Shown: one piece after another, positions 18,294 through 27,027 of the stretch
Layout: each line of letters begins with the position of its first letter
How positions within the stretch are numbered: position 1 is the first letter of the stretch
Origin: Marinitoga aeolica
GTDB lineage: Bacteria > Thermotogota > Thermotogae > Petrotogales > Petrotogaceae
DNA length: 64,000 nucleotides
NCBI RefSeq assembly: GCF_029910535.1
Contig: NZ_CP069362.1
Location: 2,232,001 to 2,296,000, forward strand
Reading direction: 5' to 3'
Notes under the pieces: generated by a model
The model's database searches: none
The model's input: only the letters and a program-made list of their open reading frames with translations
Told to the model about the DNA's origin: nothing
Program-made: the position numbers and the translations under genes

Positions 18294-19464
18294 TTTTAAC
18301 CACCTCTTTTAAAACATCTACCAATATTGGATTAAAAAAAACATCACTATAACTATCAATTAATTCAATAGCTTTTGTTTTTGGTAATTTACTACGGTAT
18401 GGTCTATCCTCTAACAGTGAATAATATGTATCAAGCAAACCAATAATTTGTGCTAATAAAGGAATATTATCTCCTGTTAATCCTTCGGGATATCCTTCGC
18501 CATTCCATTTTTCATGATGATACAAGACAATTTTTTTGACTTCTTCTGGGATAGTTGGGATTTTTGATACAAGATTATATCCATATATAACATGTTTTTT
18601 TATTAGATTATTTTCTTCCAAAGTTAATTCTCCTTTTTTTGACAAAATTTTCTCTGGTATTCCAATTTTTCCGATATCAAATATCATACTTCCAAATTTG
18701 AGATTTTGGATATTTTTATTACTTAAATTTAATATTTCCCCAAATTTTATAGCTGATTTCAAAATATTTTCACAATGTTTTTCAGCTCCAGGTACTCTAG
18801 TTTCTAGAATAATTGTTAGTACATTCAATGATTTATCAAGAATAATGTTAAATTTATTTTCTAAAAATGAATTTTCAATATTCTTTTTAATGTAATCATT
18901 CAATTTGTATATTAAGGCATAATCATATAATGTAAAACCTTTATTTCGTATTAAAACAAAATAACCAAGATCAAGATTTTCTAAAATTACAGGGATTCTC
19001 ATTTTATCAATATTGCAACTTATATAGGGAATAATTCTTTCTGTAGAAGTAATAAATTCGATATTTTCAAAAAATTTAGTATTAGCGGACAAATAAAATT
19101 TAATCTCATCAAGAGAAAAAGTGCTTTTTAAAGTTTTTTTTATGTTTTCAATAGTTTTTTTAAATTTAATATTTGGTTTTAAATTGGAAATAAAGTTTAA
19201 TATCTTTTCGTCAATATCTTTTTCTTTTTTTATGGAACAAAAATCTTTAACAATAGAATCCAAACTTAGCAAAAAAATATAATCAATATTTTCAAAAAAG
19301 ACGATTTCTACATAATGTTTTCCTTTATATTGAACTTTAATATGTTCTTTTTTATTAGAACTTGAATTTTCATAAATTTCATTATCTATAATAATTCTAA
19401 AATCTATACCAAGTAGTTTTAATGTGTTAATATTTTCTAAAAGCAGGTTATGAAATTTATTCAT
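18286..19464 (-). CDS. HD-GYP-like protein lacking the HD histidine (probably non-catalytic)
   Basis: With the start at the ATG at 19464 (GGAAGGAG 8 bases upstream; an ATG eight codons earlier lacks a site), the protein has 392 residues. The first 200 form an unrecognised alpha/beta, perhaps GAF-like, region. Residues about 205-390 are HD-GYP-like: EKHCENIL (His230), IFDIGKIGIP, HVIYGYNLV (His291), HHEKWNGEGYP (316-326) and LLDTYYSL. The key HD pair reads Phe262-Asp263, so a metal-ligand histidine is lost. It is more likely a binding or regulatory paralogue of the 14268-15524 protein than an enzyme. It overlaps the cyclase gene by 8 bases. Confidence 0.85.
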   Translation of the reverse strand: MNKFHNLLLENINTLKLLGIDFRIIIDNEIYENSSSNKKEHIKVQYKGKHYVEIVFFENIDYIFLLSLDSIVKDFCSIKKEKDIDEKILNFISNLKPNIKFKKTIENIKKTLKSTFSLDEIKFYLSANTKFFENIEFITSTERIIPYISCNIDKMRIPVILENLDLGYFVLIRNKGFTLYDYALIYKLNDYIKKNIENSFLENKFNIILDKSLNVLTIILETRVPGAEKHCENILKSAIKFGEILNLSNKNIQNLKFGSMIFDIGKIGIPEKILSKKGELTLEENNLIKKHVIYGYNLVSKIPTIPEEVKKIVLYHHEKWNGEGYPEGLTGDNIPLLAQIIGLLDTYYSLLEDRPYRSKLPKTKAIELIDSYSDVFFNPILVDVLKEVVKND

Positions 19465-21451
19465 TAAGATCTCCTTCCTTGATAGCATATAATTTCAAAG
19501 GTAATTTTTTCCCTTTAACTTTAAAATCCCCTATATATTCGAAGTTAAATTTTTTAGCTCTTTTCACAATTTCTTCGGTTACGATTAACCATTGATTTAA
19601 ATCACGAGTTAAATGTTCAATTCTTGAAGTGGTATTTACCGTATCTCCTATACATGTGTAGTCCATTCTAAAATCTGCACCAATATTACCTATAATAACT
19701 TCACCATAATGCATTCCAATTCCAGCATTTACTTCAAAATCAAAACCCATTTCTTTTAATTTTATGTTTATTTCTTTGAGTTTTTTTCGCATATCTAAAG
19801 CACAGGAAATAGCTCTATCAACCTCATCTCCAAATTCTATAGGGGCACCAAAAATGGCCATTATTAAATCTCCTATAAATTTATCTATTGTACCATAGTA
19901 TTTATTTCTTATAATATCAGCCATTTCAGATAAGTAATAATTCAAAAACCTTACTACCTCTTCTGGAGAAAGCTTTTCAGATTTTTCAGTAAATCCAACT
20001 ATATCAGACATTATAATAACGACTTCTTTTTTTTCACCACCAAGCTCTGTTTTACCCTGATCAAGAAGTTTTTGGGCTACAAAATCCGGCACATATTTAA
20101 AAAAGAACGATTTTATTTTCTTTTTTTCTTTAGATTCTTTTAATACAGATTGAACAGTATCTACAACTGGGATTATTAGTGTTGAAACAACAGGATAAAA
20201 AGTATCAACCCATATATTATTTTTGAATAAAAAATAAGAGATGAAAATATATAATGTAGGTATTGAAAATGAAAAGATTTTTATGGAAACTTTTTTAAAC
20301 ATAGAAAATAATAAAGATAAAAAGAGCAATGAAAATAATATAATTACACTATAAAAAAAGTTAATTCTTTGAATTTTATCTTTGTTTATTAAATTTTGCA
20401 CAGCAGTAGCATGCAAATAAACACCTGGTTCATCATTTGAAAAAGGAGTTATTCGTAAATCATACAGTCCTTTTGCAGTAGCTGAATACCCTAGAATTGC
20501 AACCTTCCCTTTAAAGTCGTAATTATCATATTTATTTGTATAGACTAAATCATAAAAAGATATAGTATCAAATATGTCCGATCCCTTCCCGTAAAAGTTT
20601 AACAAATAAAATCCATTTTTATCTGTTTTTATAGTTTCACCATTAACTTCTATTGAATAATTTTTTGGATCAAAAATAAATTTATTTACATCATAATCTT
20701 TATAAAAAGCATATAAAATAAGATCCATATGTGGAAATAAACCTGTACTATATCCTTTTTCTGCAGCCCAGTTCTCTTTAAATATTAAAGGTAAGCTTCT
20801 GGCTACTCCATCTGGATCTAGCTGTCCAATTTCATATGTGGATGCTGGAGCCAATGATGAAAATTCCGGGATTGGAGGTATTATTTTATATGCAGTTAAT
20901 GGAAAGAATAAAGGCAAATATTCTGGGTTTTTTAATTTGAAGGAATATTTCAAATAAAATCTGTTTTTTTCTAATTCTTCCTTAAATTTATCATTATATT
21001 CTTCGAAATTTTGTTTTTTTACAGTTAAATATGTTCCCAATACAACTTTATTATATTTTCTTAGAATTGCAGATAATAACACATCATCTTTTGATTTTCC
21101 ATTACTCATAATATTACTTTCTGATGGTGTTGTGAAAGAAACATCAAACCCGATAGTTTTAATACCTAATTTAAATAATTTTGCAATCATTCTTGCATAA
21201 TGTTCTCTATTCCACGGCCATTCATCATTAAATTGTGTAGACATATTTATTAATGAATTTTCATCTATAGCAATAATAACGACTTTGGAATTTATCTTTT
21301 TTTCTCCTCTTATTCTATATCTTAGATCCAGTGTTTTCAATTCAAAAATTTCAATCCAGGGATTGTTAAATAAGTAAGTTATTAAATAAATAGAAAGAAA
21401 TAGAATAAAAAGTATATGTATTATTTTTAGTTTAAATTTAAAAATTTTCAT
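19457..21451 (-). CDS. CHASE2-domain class III adenylate cyclase
   Basis: The 664-residue membrane protein has an N-terminal membrane helix (about 9-28), an extracytoplasmic CHASE2 sensor (about 30-365, with DLRYRIRGE, VVIIAIDENSL, GIKTIGFDVSF and KVAILGYSA) and a cluster of membrane helices (about 366-445). The cytoplasmic class III cyclase domain follows (about 475-655). Catalytic residues are present: metal Asp483 and Asp528, substrate Lys524 and Thr599 in the adenylyl-cyclase pattern, and Asn606/Arg610 for transition-state stabilisation. cAMP production is therefore expected. It is first in the five-gene operon. ATG after AGGTGATAGT. Confidence 0.92.
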   Translation of the reverse strand: MKIFKFKLKIIHILFILFLSIYLITYLFNNPWIEIFELKTLDLRYRIRGEKKINSKVVIIAIDENSLINMSTQFNDEWPWNREHYARMIAKLFKLGIKTIGFDVSFTTPSESNIMSNGKSKDDVLLSAILRKYNKVVLGTYLTVKKQNFEEYNDKFKEELEKNRFYLKYSFKLKNPEYLPLFFPLTAYKIIPPIPEFSSLAPASTYEIGQLDPDGVARSLPLIFKENWAAEKGYSTGLFPHMDLILYAFYKDYDVNKFIFDPKNYSIEVNGETIKTDKNGFYLLNFYGKGSDIFDTISFYDLVYTNKYDNYDFKGKVAILGYSATAKGLYDLRITPFSNDEPGVYLHATAVQNLINKDKIQRINFFYSVIILFSLLFLSLLFSMFKKVSIKIFSFSIPTLYIFISYFLFKNNIWVDTFYPVVSTLIIPVVDTVQSVLKESKEKKKIKSFFFKYVPDFVAQKLLDQGKTELGGEKKEVVIIMSDIVGFTEKSEKLSPEEVVRFLNYYLSEMADIIRNKYYGTIDKFIGDLIMAIFGAPIEFGDEVDRAISCALDMRKKLKEINIKLKEMGFDFEVNAGIGMHYGEVIIGNIGADFRMDYTCIGDTVNTTSRIEHLTRDLNQWLIVTEEIVKRAKKFNFEYIGDFKVKGKKLPLKLYAIKEGDLNE

Positions 21452-21505
21452 ACTATCACCTAATATAATTATAACATATTATTTATTATTTTTTATATCA
21501 AAAAT

Positions 21506-21534
21506 AGAACTCCGAGAAAAAATCCCGGAGTTCT
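21506..21534 (-). terminator. Terminator after the chemoreceptor gene
   Basis: AGAACTCCG and CGGAGTTCT form a 9-bp perfect stem with an 11-base loop. On the minus strand it is followed by ATTTTTGATA. It separates the chemoreceptor gene from the cyclase operon. Confidence 0.8.
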
Positions 21535-21545
21535 TATAAATACTA

Positions 21546-23699
21546 CTATAATTTAAAATTTTTTGAGAAATTAAGCATATCAGTTATCATATTTTCCAGT
21601 TCATCAATCAAAATATCAAAATCATTTAATTTATTTTTTTGCCTTTTCATCATAGAAGAAACATCTTCAACTTTTTCTGTTATATGTTGAATAGAAACAG
21701 AGATTGCTTCAATGGCATTAGTGATTTCTGAGGTTGAAATTTTTTGTTGATTTGAAATATTCGAAGTATTATCAACCATTTCAGAAATAACATCAATTTC
21801 AGAAAGTATATTTTCCATTTGTTTTCCAATCTCTTTAATAGACTCTACTATTTGATTAACATTACTAGTAATATTAGAGCTTTCTTTTAATGCTTCGCTG
21901 GCATCATTAACGAGTGAGTTGAGGTTTTCTGTAATATTTGCTGCAGAGTTACTTGATTCATCTGCGAGTTTTCTGATCTCATCAGCTACAACAGCAAAGC
22001 CTTTCCCTGCTTCACCAGCCCTTGCAGCTTCAATAGCTGCATTCAAAGCTAATAAATTTGTTTGTTTTGAAATTTCAGTTATTTGATTAACAATTTCTTC
22101 TATTGCTTTTGATTTGTCAAATAGTTTAGAAATCATAGAATTACTTTTTTCTACCAATCCTTCAATATTCGTAACGTCATTTATCATATTTTGAATATTA
22201 GACTTACCTAAAGAAGCGCTAATGGAAATTTCTTTTGTTTTAGAATTTAAATCATTTGCGGATTTTGATAATAAATCTGCTCCTGATGTTATTTCCTGAA
22301 TATTTGCTGTTGTTTCTTCTGCAGATGATGCTACAATTTCTAACTTTTCTTTAATTTCTTCAAATGATTCAAATGTTTGAGTTGTGATATTTATTAATTC
22401 ATCAGATGTTGAATTAAGATTTTCCTCTGCATTTTTTAAGGTGTTAGAATAATTATTGAATGAAATGGATATATTTTTTATGGTATCTTTTAATTTATTA
22501 AAAATATTTCCAATTAAGCCAATTTCATCTTTTCTAACAATTGAAATTTCTTGTGTCAAATCTCCTTCTGAAACTAACATAGCATTCTTTTCAATAGTTT
22601 TTATTGGATTTGTTAGGCTGTTTGCAAAAATAATGGCAATAATTATAGCTACTATTAAAGTAATACCTATTACAACAATCAACATATTTTTCAATTTATT
22701 AATAGGCATATATGCTGCATTTTTGTCTTCTTCTAACACTATTTTTAATGTTTCATTATTTAGTTTTATTTTGGATAGTATTCCTAAAACTTTTTTCTTT
22801 TCATAATTATTATATTCGGTAATAATATTTGGTGATGAAGGTATTTGTGTAAATTTCTTTCCAATATTAACACCATTTAGTGTTGAAATTAACATATTAT
22901 CTTTATTTAATACGTAAATATCTGTATTTGAAGTTTTATTTATAGAATTAAATATAATATGTCCTATTTTTTGAAAGTCTATTGCTATTATTATATAACC
23001 ATATCTAGCATATCTATATACAAAAGGTTTTCCAATAAATAATATTGGCTTATTGTTTTTATATTTATAAAGGGATATATTCGAAAACTCTATTGTAATT
23101 TTATCATCTGATTGTTTTTTTAGTGAATTAAATAATTTACCTAATGAAGTATCTTCCAATTCCTTTATGTTTTCTGTAAATTCTGAACCTTTATTTAAGG
23201 TATATATAATATCTCCCTCAGTATTTAATAAATAAATATCTTCAATATTTTGGGATAACGCATATGTAACTAAATTAGGATGATACTTTCTATGCAATAA
23301 ATCATAATCGGAAATTGAAAATTCATCATCACCATATTTTTCTAATTCGTCCTCATTAATGTTATTTAATTTATATCTTTCTTCTGGAGGATTTGGATTT
23401 TGATCTACATATACATCTTTTAAGTTTGCTATATTTTGAAAATCTTTAAAATAAGAGTTCATTGATTTAAGCATTATAGGAAGGTATTGAAAATTAGAAA
23501 TATTTTCTAAAGCGCCTTTATATCTATCAAGTATCAAAGTTAATTCAAAAGTTTTTGATTCCATTATGTTCGAGAATTTTGATTCTATTTCGTTTTTTAA
23601 CACTTTTTCAGAACTATTTATAGAAAAATATCCCAAAATGAGAAATGGAACTAATAATATAACAACGAAAATGAGAAGAAGTTTACTTTTTAATTTCAT
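21546..23699 (-). CDS. Methyl-accepting chemotaxis protein
   Basis: The 717-residue chemoreceptor has an N-terminal membrane helix (about 6-26) and a large periplasmic sensor region (about 28-335) resembling a double-Cache fold ([20 protein letters not shown], then [18 protein letters not shown]). A second membrane helix (about 337-360) is followed by a HAMP domain beginning [20 protein letters not shown]. The signalling hairpin has the conserved tip [20 protein letters not shown] and [15 protein letters not shown]. No C-terminal CheR-binding pentapeptide is visible. It is divergent from cheW across a 223-bp region. The ligand is unknown. Confidence 0.95.
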   Translation of the reverse strand: MKLKSKLLLIFVVILLVPFLILGYFSINSSEKVLKNEIESKFSNIMESKTFELTLILDRYKGALENISNFQYLPIMLKSMNSYFKDFQNIANLKDVYVDQNPNPPEERYKLNNINEDELEKYGDDEFSISDYDLLHRKYHPNLVTYALSQNIEDIYLLNTEGDIIYTLNKGSEFTENIKELEDTSLGKLFNSLKKQSDDKITIEFSNISLYKYKNNKPILFIGKPFVYRYARYGYIIIAIDFQKIGHIIFNSINKTSNTDIYVLNKDNMLISTLNGVNIGKKFTQIPSSPNIITEYNNYEKKKVLGILSKIKLNNETLKIVLEEDKNAAYMPINKLKNMLIVVIGITLIVAIIIAIIFANSLTNPIKTIEKNAMLVSEGDLTQEISIVRKDEIGLIGNIFNKLKDTIKNISISFNNYSNTLKNAEENLNSTSDELINITTQTFESFEEIKEKLEIVASSAEETTANIQEITSGADLLSKSANDLNSKTKEISISASLGKSNIQNMINDVTNIEGLVEKSNSMISKLFDKSKAIEEIVNQITEISKQTNLLALNAAIEAARAGEAGKGFAVVADEIRKLADESSNSAANITENLNSLVNDASEALKESSNITSNVNQIVESIKEIGKQMENILSEIDVISEMVDNTSNISNQQKISTSEITNAIEAISVSIQHITEKVEDVSSMMKRQKNKLNDFDILIDELENMITDMLNFSKNFKL

Positions 23700-23730
23700 T
23701 GAATCCCTCCTTTTAATTTCCTGACAAGCA

Positions 23731-23758
23731 ATTATATCATAATTTTATAGTTCTTCAA
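23731..23758 (-). promoter_or_regulatory. Chemoreceptor gene promoter
   Basis: On the minus strand: -35 TTGAAG (23753-23758), a 16-bp spacer and -10 TATAAT (23731-23736), the latter within the extended form TGATATAAT. It is divergent from the cheW promoter about 110 bp away. Confidence 0.6.
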
Positions 23759-23857
23759 ATTGAATAAAAATTATTACATAACATGATTATTATATTTAAT
23801 CAAATTTAAATGAAGATATTGGTTAAAAACTAATATACACAATAAAATTTTCCTCTG

Positions 23858-23895
23858 TTTTGAAAGTTTCAAAATATAATTATTTATGATATAAT
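23858..23895 (+). promoter_or_regulatory. cheW promoter with overlapping palindrome
   Basis: An extended -10 TGATATAAT ends at 23895, and TTTCAA (23867-23872) lies 17 bp upstream of TATAAT. A near-perfect 17-bp palindrome, TTTTGAAAGTTTCAAAA (23858-23874), overlaps the -35 and could bind a dimeric regulator. No regulator gene is adjacent. Confidence 0.5.
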
Positions 23896-23922
23896 ATAAT
23901 AAAAGTAAAAGGAGGGGAAAAT

Positions 23923-24378
23923 ATGTCTGTTGAATTGAAGGCTGTAAGTTTTAATATTGAAGATGAAAAGTTTGCTATTGACATTAATCATGTAGATACT
24001 GTTATAGAATATCAAAAAACAACTAAAGTTCCAGAATCTTCTGATTTTATAGAAGGAATTGTTAACTTCAGGGATGGAGTTTTGCCGGTTATTAATTTAA
24101 GGGTTAAGTTTAGCTATCCTCAATTTGAAGATAAAGATAAAGCAAAAATATTGGTAGTAAAAATTGGTGAGAAAAAATTTGGTCTAATGGTTGATGAAGT
24201 AAAAGAAGTAATGAATATAAAGCAAGAACAAATCGAGGAATCTCCTTCGGTAGGAGGAACTAAAGCAGATTATATTAGTGGTATAATAAAAACAGATGAT
24301 AGTATGATATTTTTAATAGATGTTGAAAAAATATTATCAAAAGAAGAAAAAATAGAATTAGAAAAAGTAATAAAATAA
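23923..24378 (+). CDS. cheW: Chemotaxis adaptor protein CheW
   Basis: CheW couples chemoreceptors to the CheA kinase. The 151-residue protein is a single CheW/SH3-like domain: LKAVSFNIEDEKFAIDINHV, then GIVNFRDGVLPVINLRVKF (the classic RG-x-hydrophobic-P-hydrophobic-DLR block) and GLMVDEVKEVMNI. The ATG follows AGGAGGGG. It stands divergent from the chemoreceptor gene and convergent with the TolB-like gene, ending 2 bases before it. cheA is not in the window. Confidence 0.95.
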   Translation: MSVELKAVSFNIEDEKFAIDINHVDTVIEYQKTTKVPESSDFIEGIVNFRDGVLPVINLRVKFSYPQFEDKDKAKILVVKIGEKKFGLMVDEVKEVMNIKQEQIEESPSVGGTKADYISGIIKTDDSMIFLIDVEKILSKEEKIELEKVIK

Positions 24379-24380
24379 AC

Positions 24381-25553
24381 TTATTTGGAGAGTCGGATTG
24401 CAAAAATATCCGGCTCTCCATTTTTATAATATAATGAAAATAATATAATATTATCATATGCAGAAGGATAAAATGCGTCATCAGATATGTTGATAGTTAA
24501 AGGATTTTCTTTATTATTTTCAGTGTCATATAAAGTAATCCTATAATACCCATCTTTTGGTTTTGAATAGATAATATAATTTCCAAAACCAAATGGATCA
24601 ACTTCATTTAGATCAGAAGATATGATTGTTTTAATATTATGATTTTCTATTGTACAAATATCATTCTGTCCACTTCTGGGATTTATCATCTGGAAAATTA
24701 TTTTGTTTTTCCATAAAGTGGGTCTAAATTTAAAAGTATTTTTTAAAGATGTAATTTTGTCAATTTTATTTTCTTTTATGTTGTATTTATAAATTTCTGT
24801 CCAACTTTCTCCATTTCGTTCTTCAGCGGAAAAATAAATATTCCCTTTATAATAATATGGAGTATATGCATTATATGAATCATCGGAAATTCTTTTTACT
24901 TCTTCATTTTCAGGGTTATATATTAAAACATCCCATTTCCCATATAAAGAACTTTGAAATACATAAGAACCATCTTCTGTTATATTAGGAAAATATTCAG
25001 AAGAAAAATTAAGAGGTATATTAATATATTTATTTTCTATTAAATTATAACCCCATACATTTCTATTCCCAATATATCTGTCTGAAATAAAAATTATTTT
25101 ATTTTTATCTGGAGAAATCATAGGGTATTCATCTATTCCATCCCAAAAAGTTAACTGGAGAAAATTCCAATTTTTACTATACTTAAGCCTTTTAAAAGAA
25201 ATTTTTTCAAGTACTTTTGTAGAGAAAATCTTAATCCAATCTTTATTATTTTTAATTTTTTCAGTTAAGTCTATTCTTGTTCCATCAAAAGTAGCTAAAA
25301 TTCTAATGTTGTTTTTTGAAGAGTCTTCTGTGAAATCTATTTCAACATCATAATTTAAATTTAAGATATTTTTCTTATTATATTTATATACATTATAGGA
25401 ATACGAAAGCTTTGACTCAAATTCATCGATAATTTGATCAACAATCCATGAATCTGAGTTTTTCTTTAATAAAATATTTTCTTTTTTAATTCCAATTTGT
25501 GAAAAATTCACTATAACTAATATTAAAAATAGAAATATAAAAATTTTTTTCAT
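24381..25553 (-). CDS. TolB-like exported beta-propeller protein
   Basis: The 390-residue protein has an N-terminal signal peptide (KKIFIFLFLILVIVNFSQIG). An alpha/beta domain at about 25-130 resembles the TolB N-terminal domain. From about residue 130 there are repeated WD40-like PD40 blades, with DEYPMISPDKNKIIFISDR, EYFPNITEDGSYVFQS and AYTPYYYKGNIYFSAEE. TolB acts in the periplasm of the Tol-Pal system; no tol or pal genes are nearby, so the role is open. It starts 3 bases after yqeY with a weak ribosome site, suggesting coupling. Confidence 0.8.
   Translation of the reverse strand: MKKIFIFLFLILVIVNFSQIGIKKENILLKKNSDSWIVDQIIDEFESKLSYSYNVYKYNKKNILNLNYDVEIDFTEDSSKNNIRILATFDGTRIDLTEKIKNNKDWIKIFSTKVLEKISFKRLKYSKNWNFLQLTFWDGIDEYPMISPDKNKIIFISDRYIGNRNVWGYNLIENKYINIPLNFSSEYFPNITEDGSYVFQSSLYGKWDVLIYNPENEEVKRISDDSYNAYTPYYYKGNIYFSAEERNGESWTEIYKYNIKENKIDKITSLKNTFKFRPTLWKNKIIFQMINPRSGQNDICTIENHNIKTIISSDLNEVDPFGFGNYIIYSKPKDGYYRITLYDTENNKENPLTINISDDAFYPSAYDNIILFSLYYKNGEPDIFAIRLSK
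24387..24425. terminator. Terminator between cheW and the TolB-like gene, inside coding sequence
   Basis: GGAGAGTCGGAT (24387-24398) pairs with ATCCGGCTCTCC (24408-24419) with one G-T wobble, followed by TTTTT on the plus strand. It terminates cheW and lies wholly within the last 13 codons of the opposing TolB-like gene. Confidence 0.75.
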
Positions 25554-25556
25554 TTA

Positions 25557-25994
25557 TTATCCCAACAATTTTTTTACTATTGAATTTACTCTGCTACCAT
25601 CAACTTTTCCCTTTAATTCCTTCATAACTTTTCCCATTGCCTGACCAAACTTAACGTTTTCTCCTAAGTCTGCTATTATATTTTTAATAATATTTTCAAG
25701 TTCTTCATCTGACATTTCTGGAGGAAGATATTCTTTTAAAATATTTAATTCATATTCTTCCTCTTCCACTAAATCTTCTCTATTAGCTTCTCTATATTGT
25801 TGAATAGAATCTTGTCTCATTTTAATTTGTTTTCTGATCAAAGACATCATTTCATCTTCATTCAACTCTCTTTGTTTTTCAACTTCAGCTTTTTTTATTT
25901 CTGTCTTTAATATTTTAATAGCATTTAAAGCTTTAGTGTTTTTTGCTTTCATATATTTTTTCATATCGTCATTTAATTTTGTTTTTAAATCCAT
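25557..25994 (-). CDS. GatB/YqeY-domain protein
   Basis: The 145-residue protein matches the YqeY family throughout, with LNDDMKKYMKAKNTKALNAIKILK, EDEMMSLIRKQIKMRQDSI and the C-terminal GQAMGKVMKELKGKVDGSRV. This last segment is the tRNA-interacting domain also found at the end of GatB. Its cellular role is uncertain; an association with tRNA amidation is inferred from the shared domain. The ATG follows AAAGGAGATG. It has a promoter just upstream and is probably co-transcribed with the TolB-like gene. Confidence 0.93.
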   Translation of the reverse strand: MDLKTKLNDDMKKYMKAKNTKALNAIKILKTEIKKAEVEKQRELNEDEMMSLIRKQIKMRQDSIQQYREANREDLVEEEEYELNILKEYLPPEMSDEELENIIKNIIADLGENVKFGQAMGKVMKELKGKVDGSRVNSIVKKLLG

Positions 25995-26021
25995 ACTTTC
26001 ATCTCCTTTCTAATTTACTTT

Positions 26022-26049
26022 ATTATACCATATTATATTTTAAATTCAA
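26022..26049 (-). promoter_or_regulatory. yqeY promoter
   Basis: On the minus strand: -35 TTGAAT (26044-26049), a 16-bp spacer and -10 TATAAT (26022-26027), about 30 bases upstream of the ATG and directly after the GH130 terminator. Confidence 0.55.
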
Positions 26050-26054
26050 ATAAA

Positions 26055-26081
26055 AGAAGAATTCTAAAAAGGAATTCTTCT
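26055..26081 (-). terminator. Terminator of the sugar-utilisation operon
   Basis: AGAAGAATTC and GAATTCTTCT form a 10-bp perfect stem with a 7-base loop, followed on the minus strand by TTTATTTG. It marks the 3' end of the nine-gene operon. Confidence 0.75.
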
Positions 26082-26085
26082 CAGT

Positions 26086-27027
26086 TTAATTATCATTTTT
26101 TGTAAATTCTATTAATTCATTTAAATATGCGAAAGCTACTCCTATGTAAGTATCTGCAGCTCCATAATAAATAGCAATTTTATCATTTTCAACTAATGCT
26201 GAACAAGGAAATACAACATTTGGAACAAATCCAATTGTTTCATAACTTTCTTCTGGGGTCATTAAATAATTGTTTGATCTATATAACACTTTTGATGGAT
26301 CTTCTAAATCTAATAATGCTGTTCCAAAACTATACACATATCCATTACATGTATTTGTAACTCCATGATAAATTAATAACCAACCTTTATTAGTTTCAAT
26401 AGGTATTGGACCTGCACCTATTTTTAAATTCTCCCACCAAGAATCATTTTTCCTACCCATTAACCATTTATGATTTCCCCAATGTATAAGATCATTACTT
26501 TCGCTAATAAAAATATCTCCAAATGGAGTATGACCATTATCGCTTGGTCTGCTAAGCATATAATACTTCCCATTTATTTTTCTTGGAAATAAGACACCAT
26601 TTCTATTAAATGGCAAAAAAGCATCTGGAAGTCTTTCAAATTTAATAAAATCCTTTGTCCTTCCTACTCCTATTGTAGGACCATGTAAATCAGTACAAAA
26701 TGTTATATAATAATAATCATCCAGTTTTACTAATCTGGGATCATAAGCGTATATAGGAACTGATATATTTCCATCTTTATCTATCCATTCAATAGCATTT
26801 TCGTTAAATTCCCAGTTTATTCCATCCTCACTTCTTCCAATATGAAGATTAGGTACTGTATTATTATGATCTACTCTAAAAACACCAATAAATCCATTAT
26901 TATATGGTAAAACAGCGGAATTGAATATTCTAGCTCCGTTTTTAAATTGATTTCTTTTTGTTATAGGATTTTTAGAGTATCTCCATATAATCTCATTTTT
27001 ATCTTTCCTTTCTTCCCAAGGTATCAT
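26086..27027 (-). CDS. GH130-family beta-mannoside phosphorylase
   Basis: GH130 enzymes phosphorolyse beta-mannosidic linkages, releasing mannose 1-phosphate. The 313-residue protein is a five-bladed-propeller type sequence: NPITKRNQFKNGARIFNSAV, YAYDPRLVKLDDYYYITFCT, GVLFPRKINGKYYMLSRPSD, and GWLLIYHGV near the C-terminus. Length fits the shorter GH130 forms, such as that of T. maritima. The substrate (mannobiose, mannosyl-glucose or mannosyl-GlcNAc) cannot be set by sequence alone. The ATG overlaps the lacI stop by 4 bases. It is the last gene of the sugar operon. Confidence 0.88.
   Translation of the reverse strand: MIPWEERKDKNEIIWRYSKNPITKRNQFKNGARIFNSAVLPYNNGFIGVFRVDHNNTVPNLHIGRSEDGINWEFNENAIEWIDKDGNISVPIYAYDPRLVKLDDYYYITFCTDLHGPTIGVGRTKDFIKFERLPDAFLPFNRNGVLFPRKINGKYYMLSRPSDNGHTPFGDIFISESNDLIHWGNHKWLMGRKNDSWWENLKIGAGPIPIETNKGWLLIYHGVTNTCNGYVYSFGTALLDLEDPSKVLYRSNNYLMTPEESYETIGFVPNVVFPCSALVENDKIAIYYGAADTYIGVAFAYLNELIEFTKNDN

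Noticed and set aside
14268-19464. Treating both HD-GYP genes as tandem recent duplicates
   Set aside because: Outside the HD-GYP motifs the N-terminal halves are unlike each other, so they are not a recent duplication.
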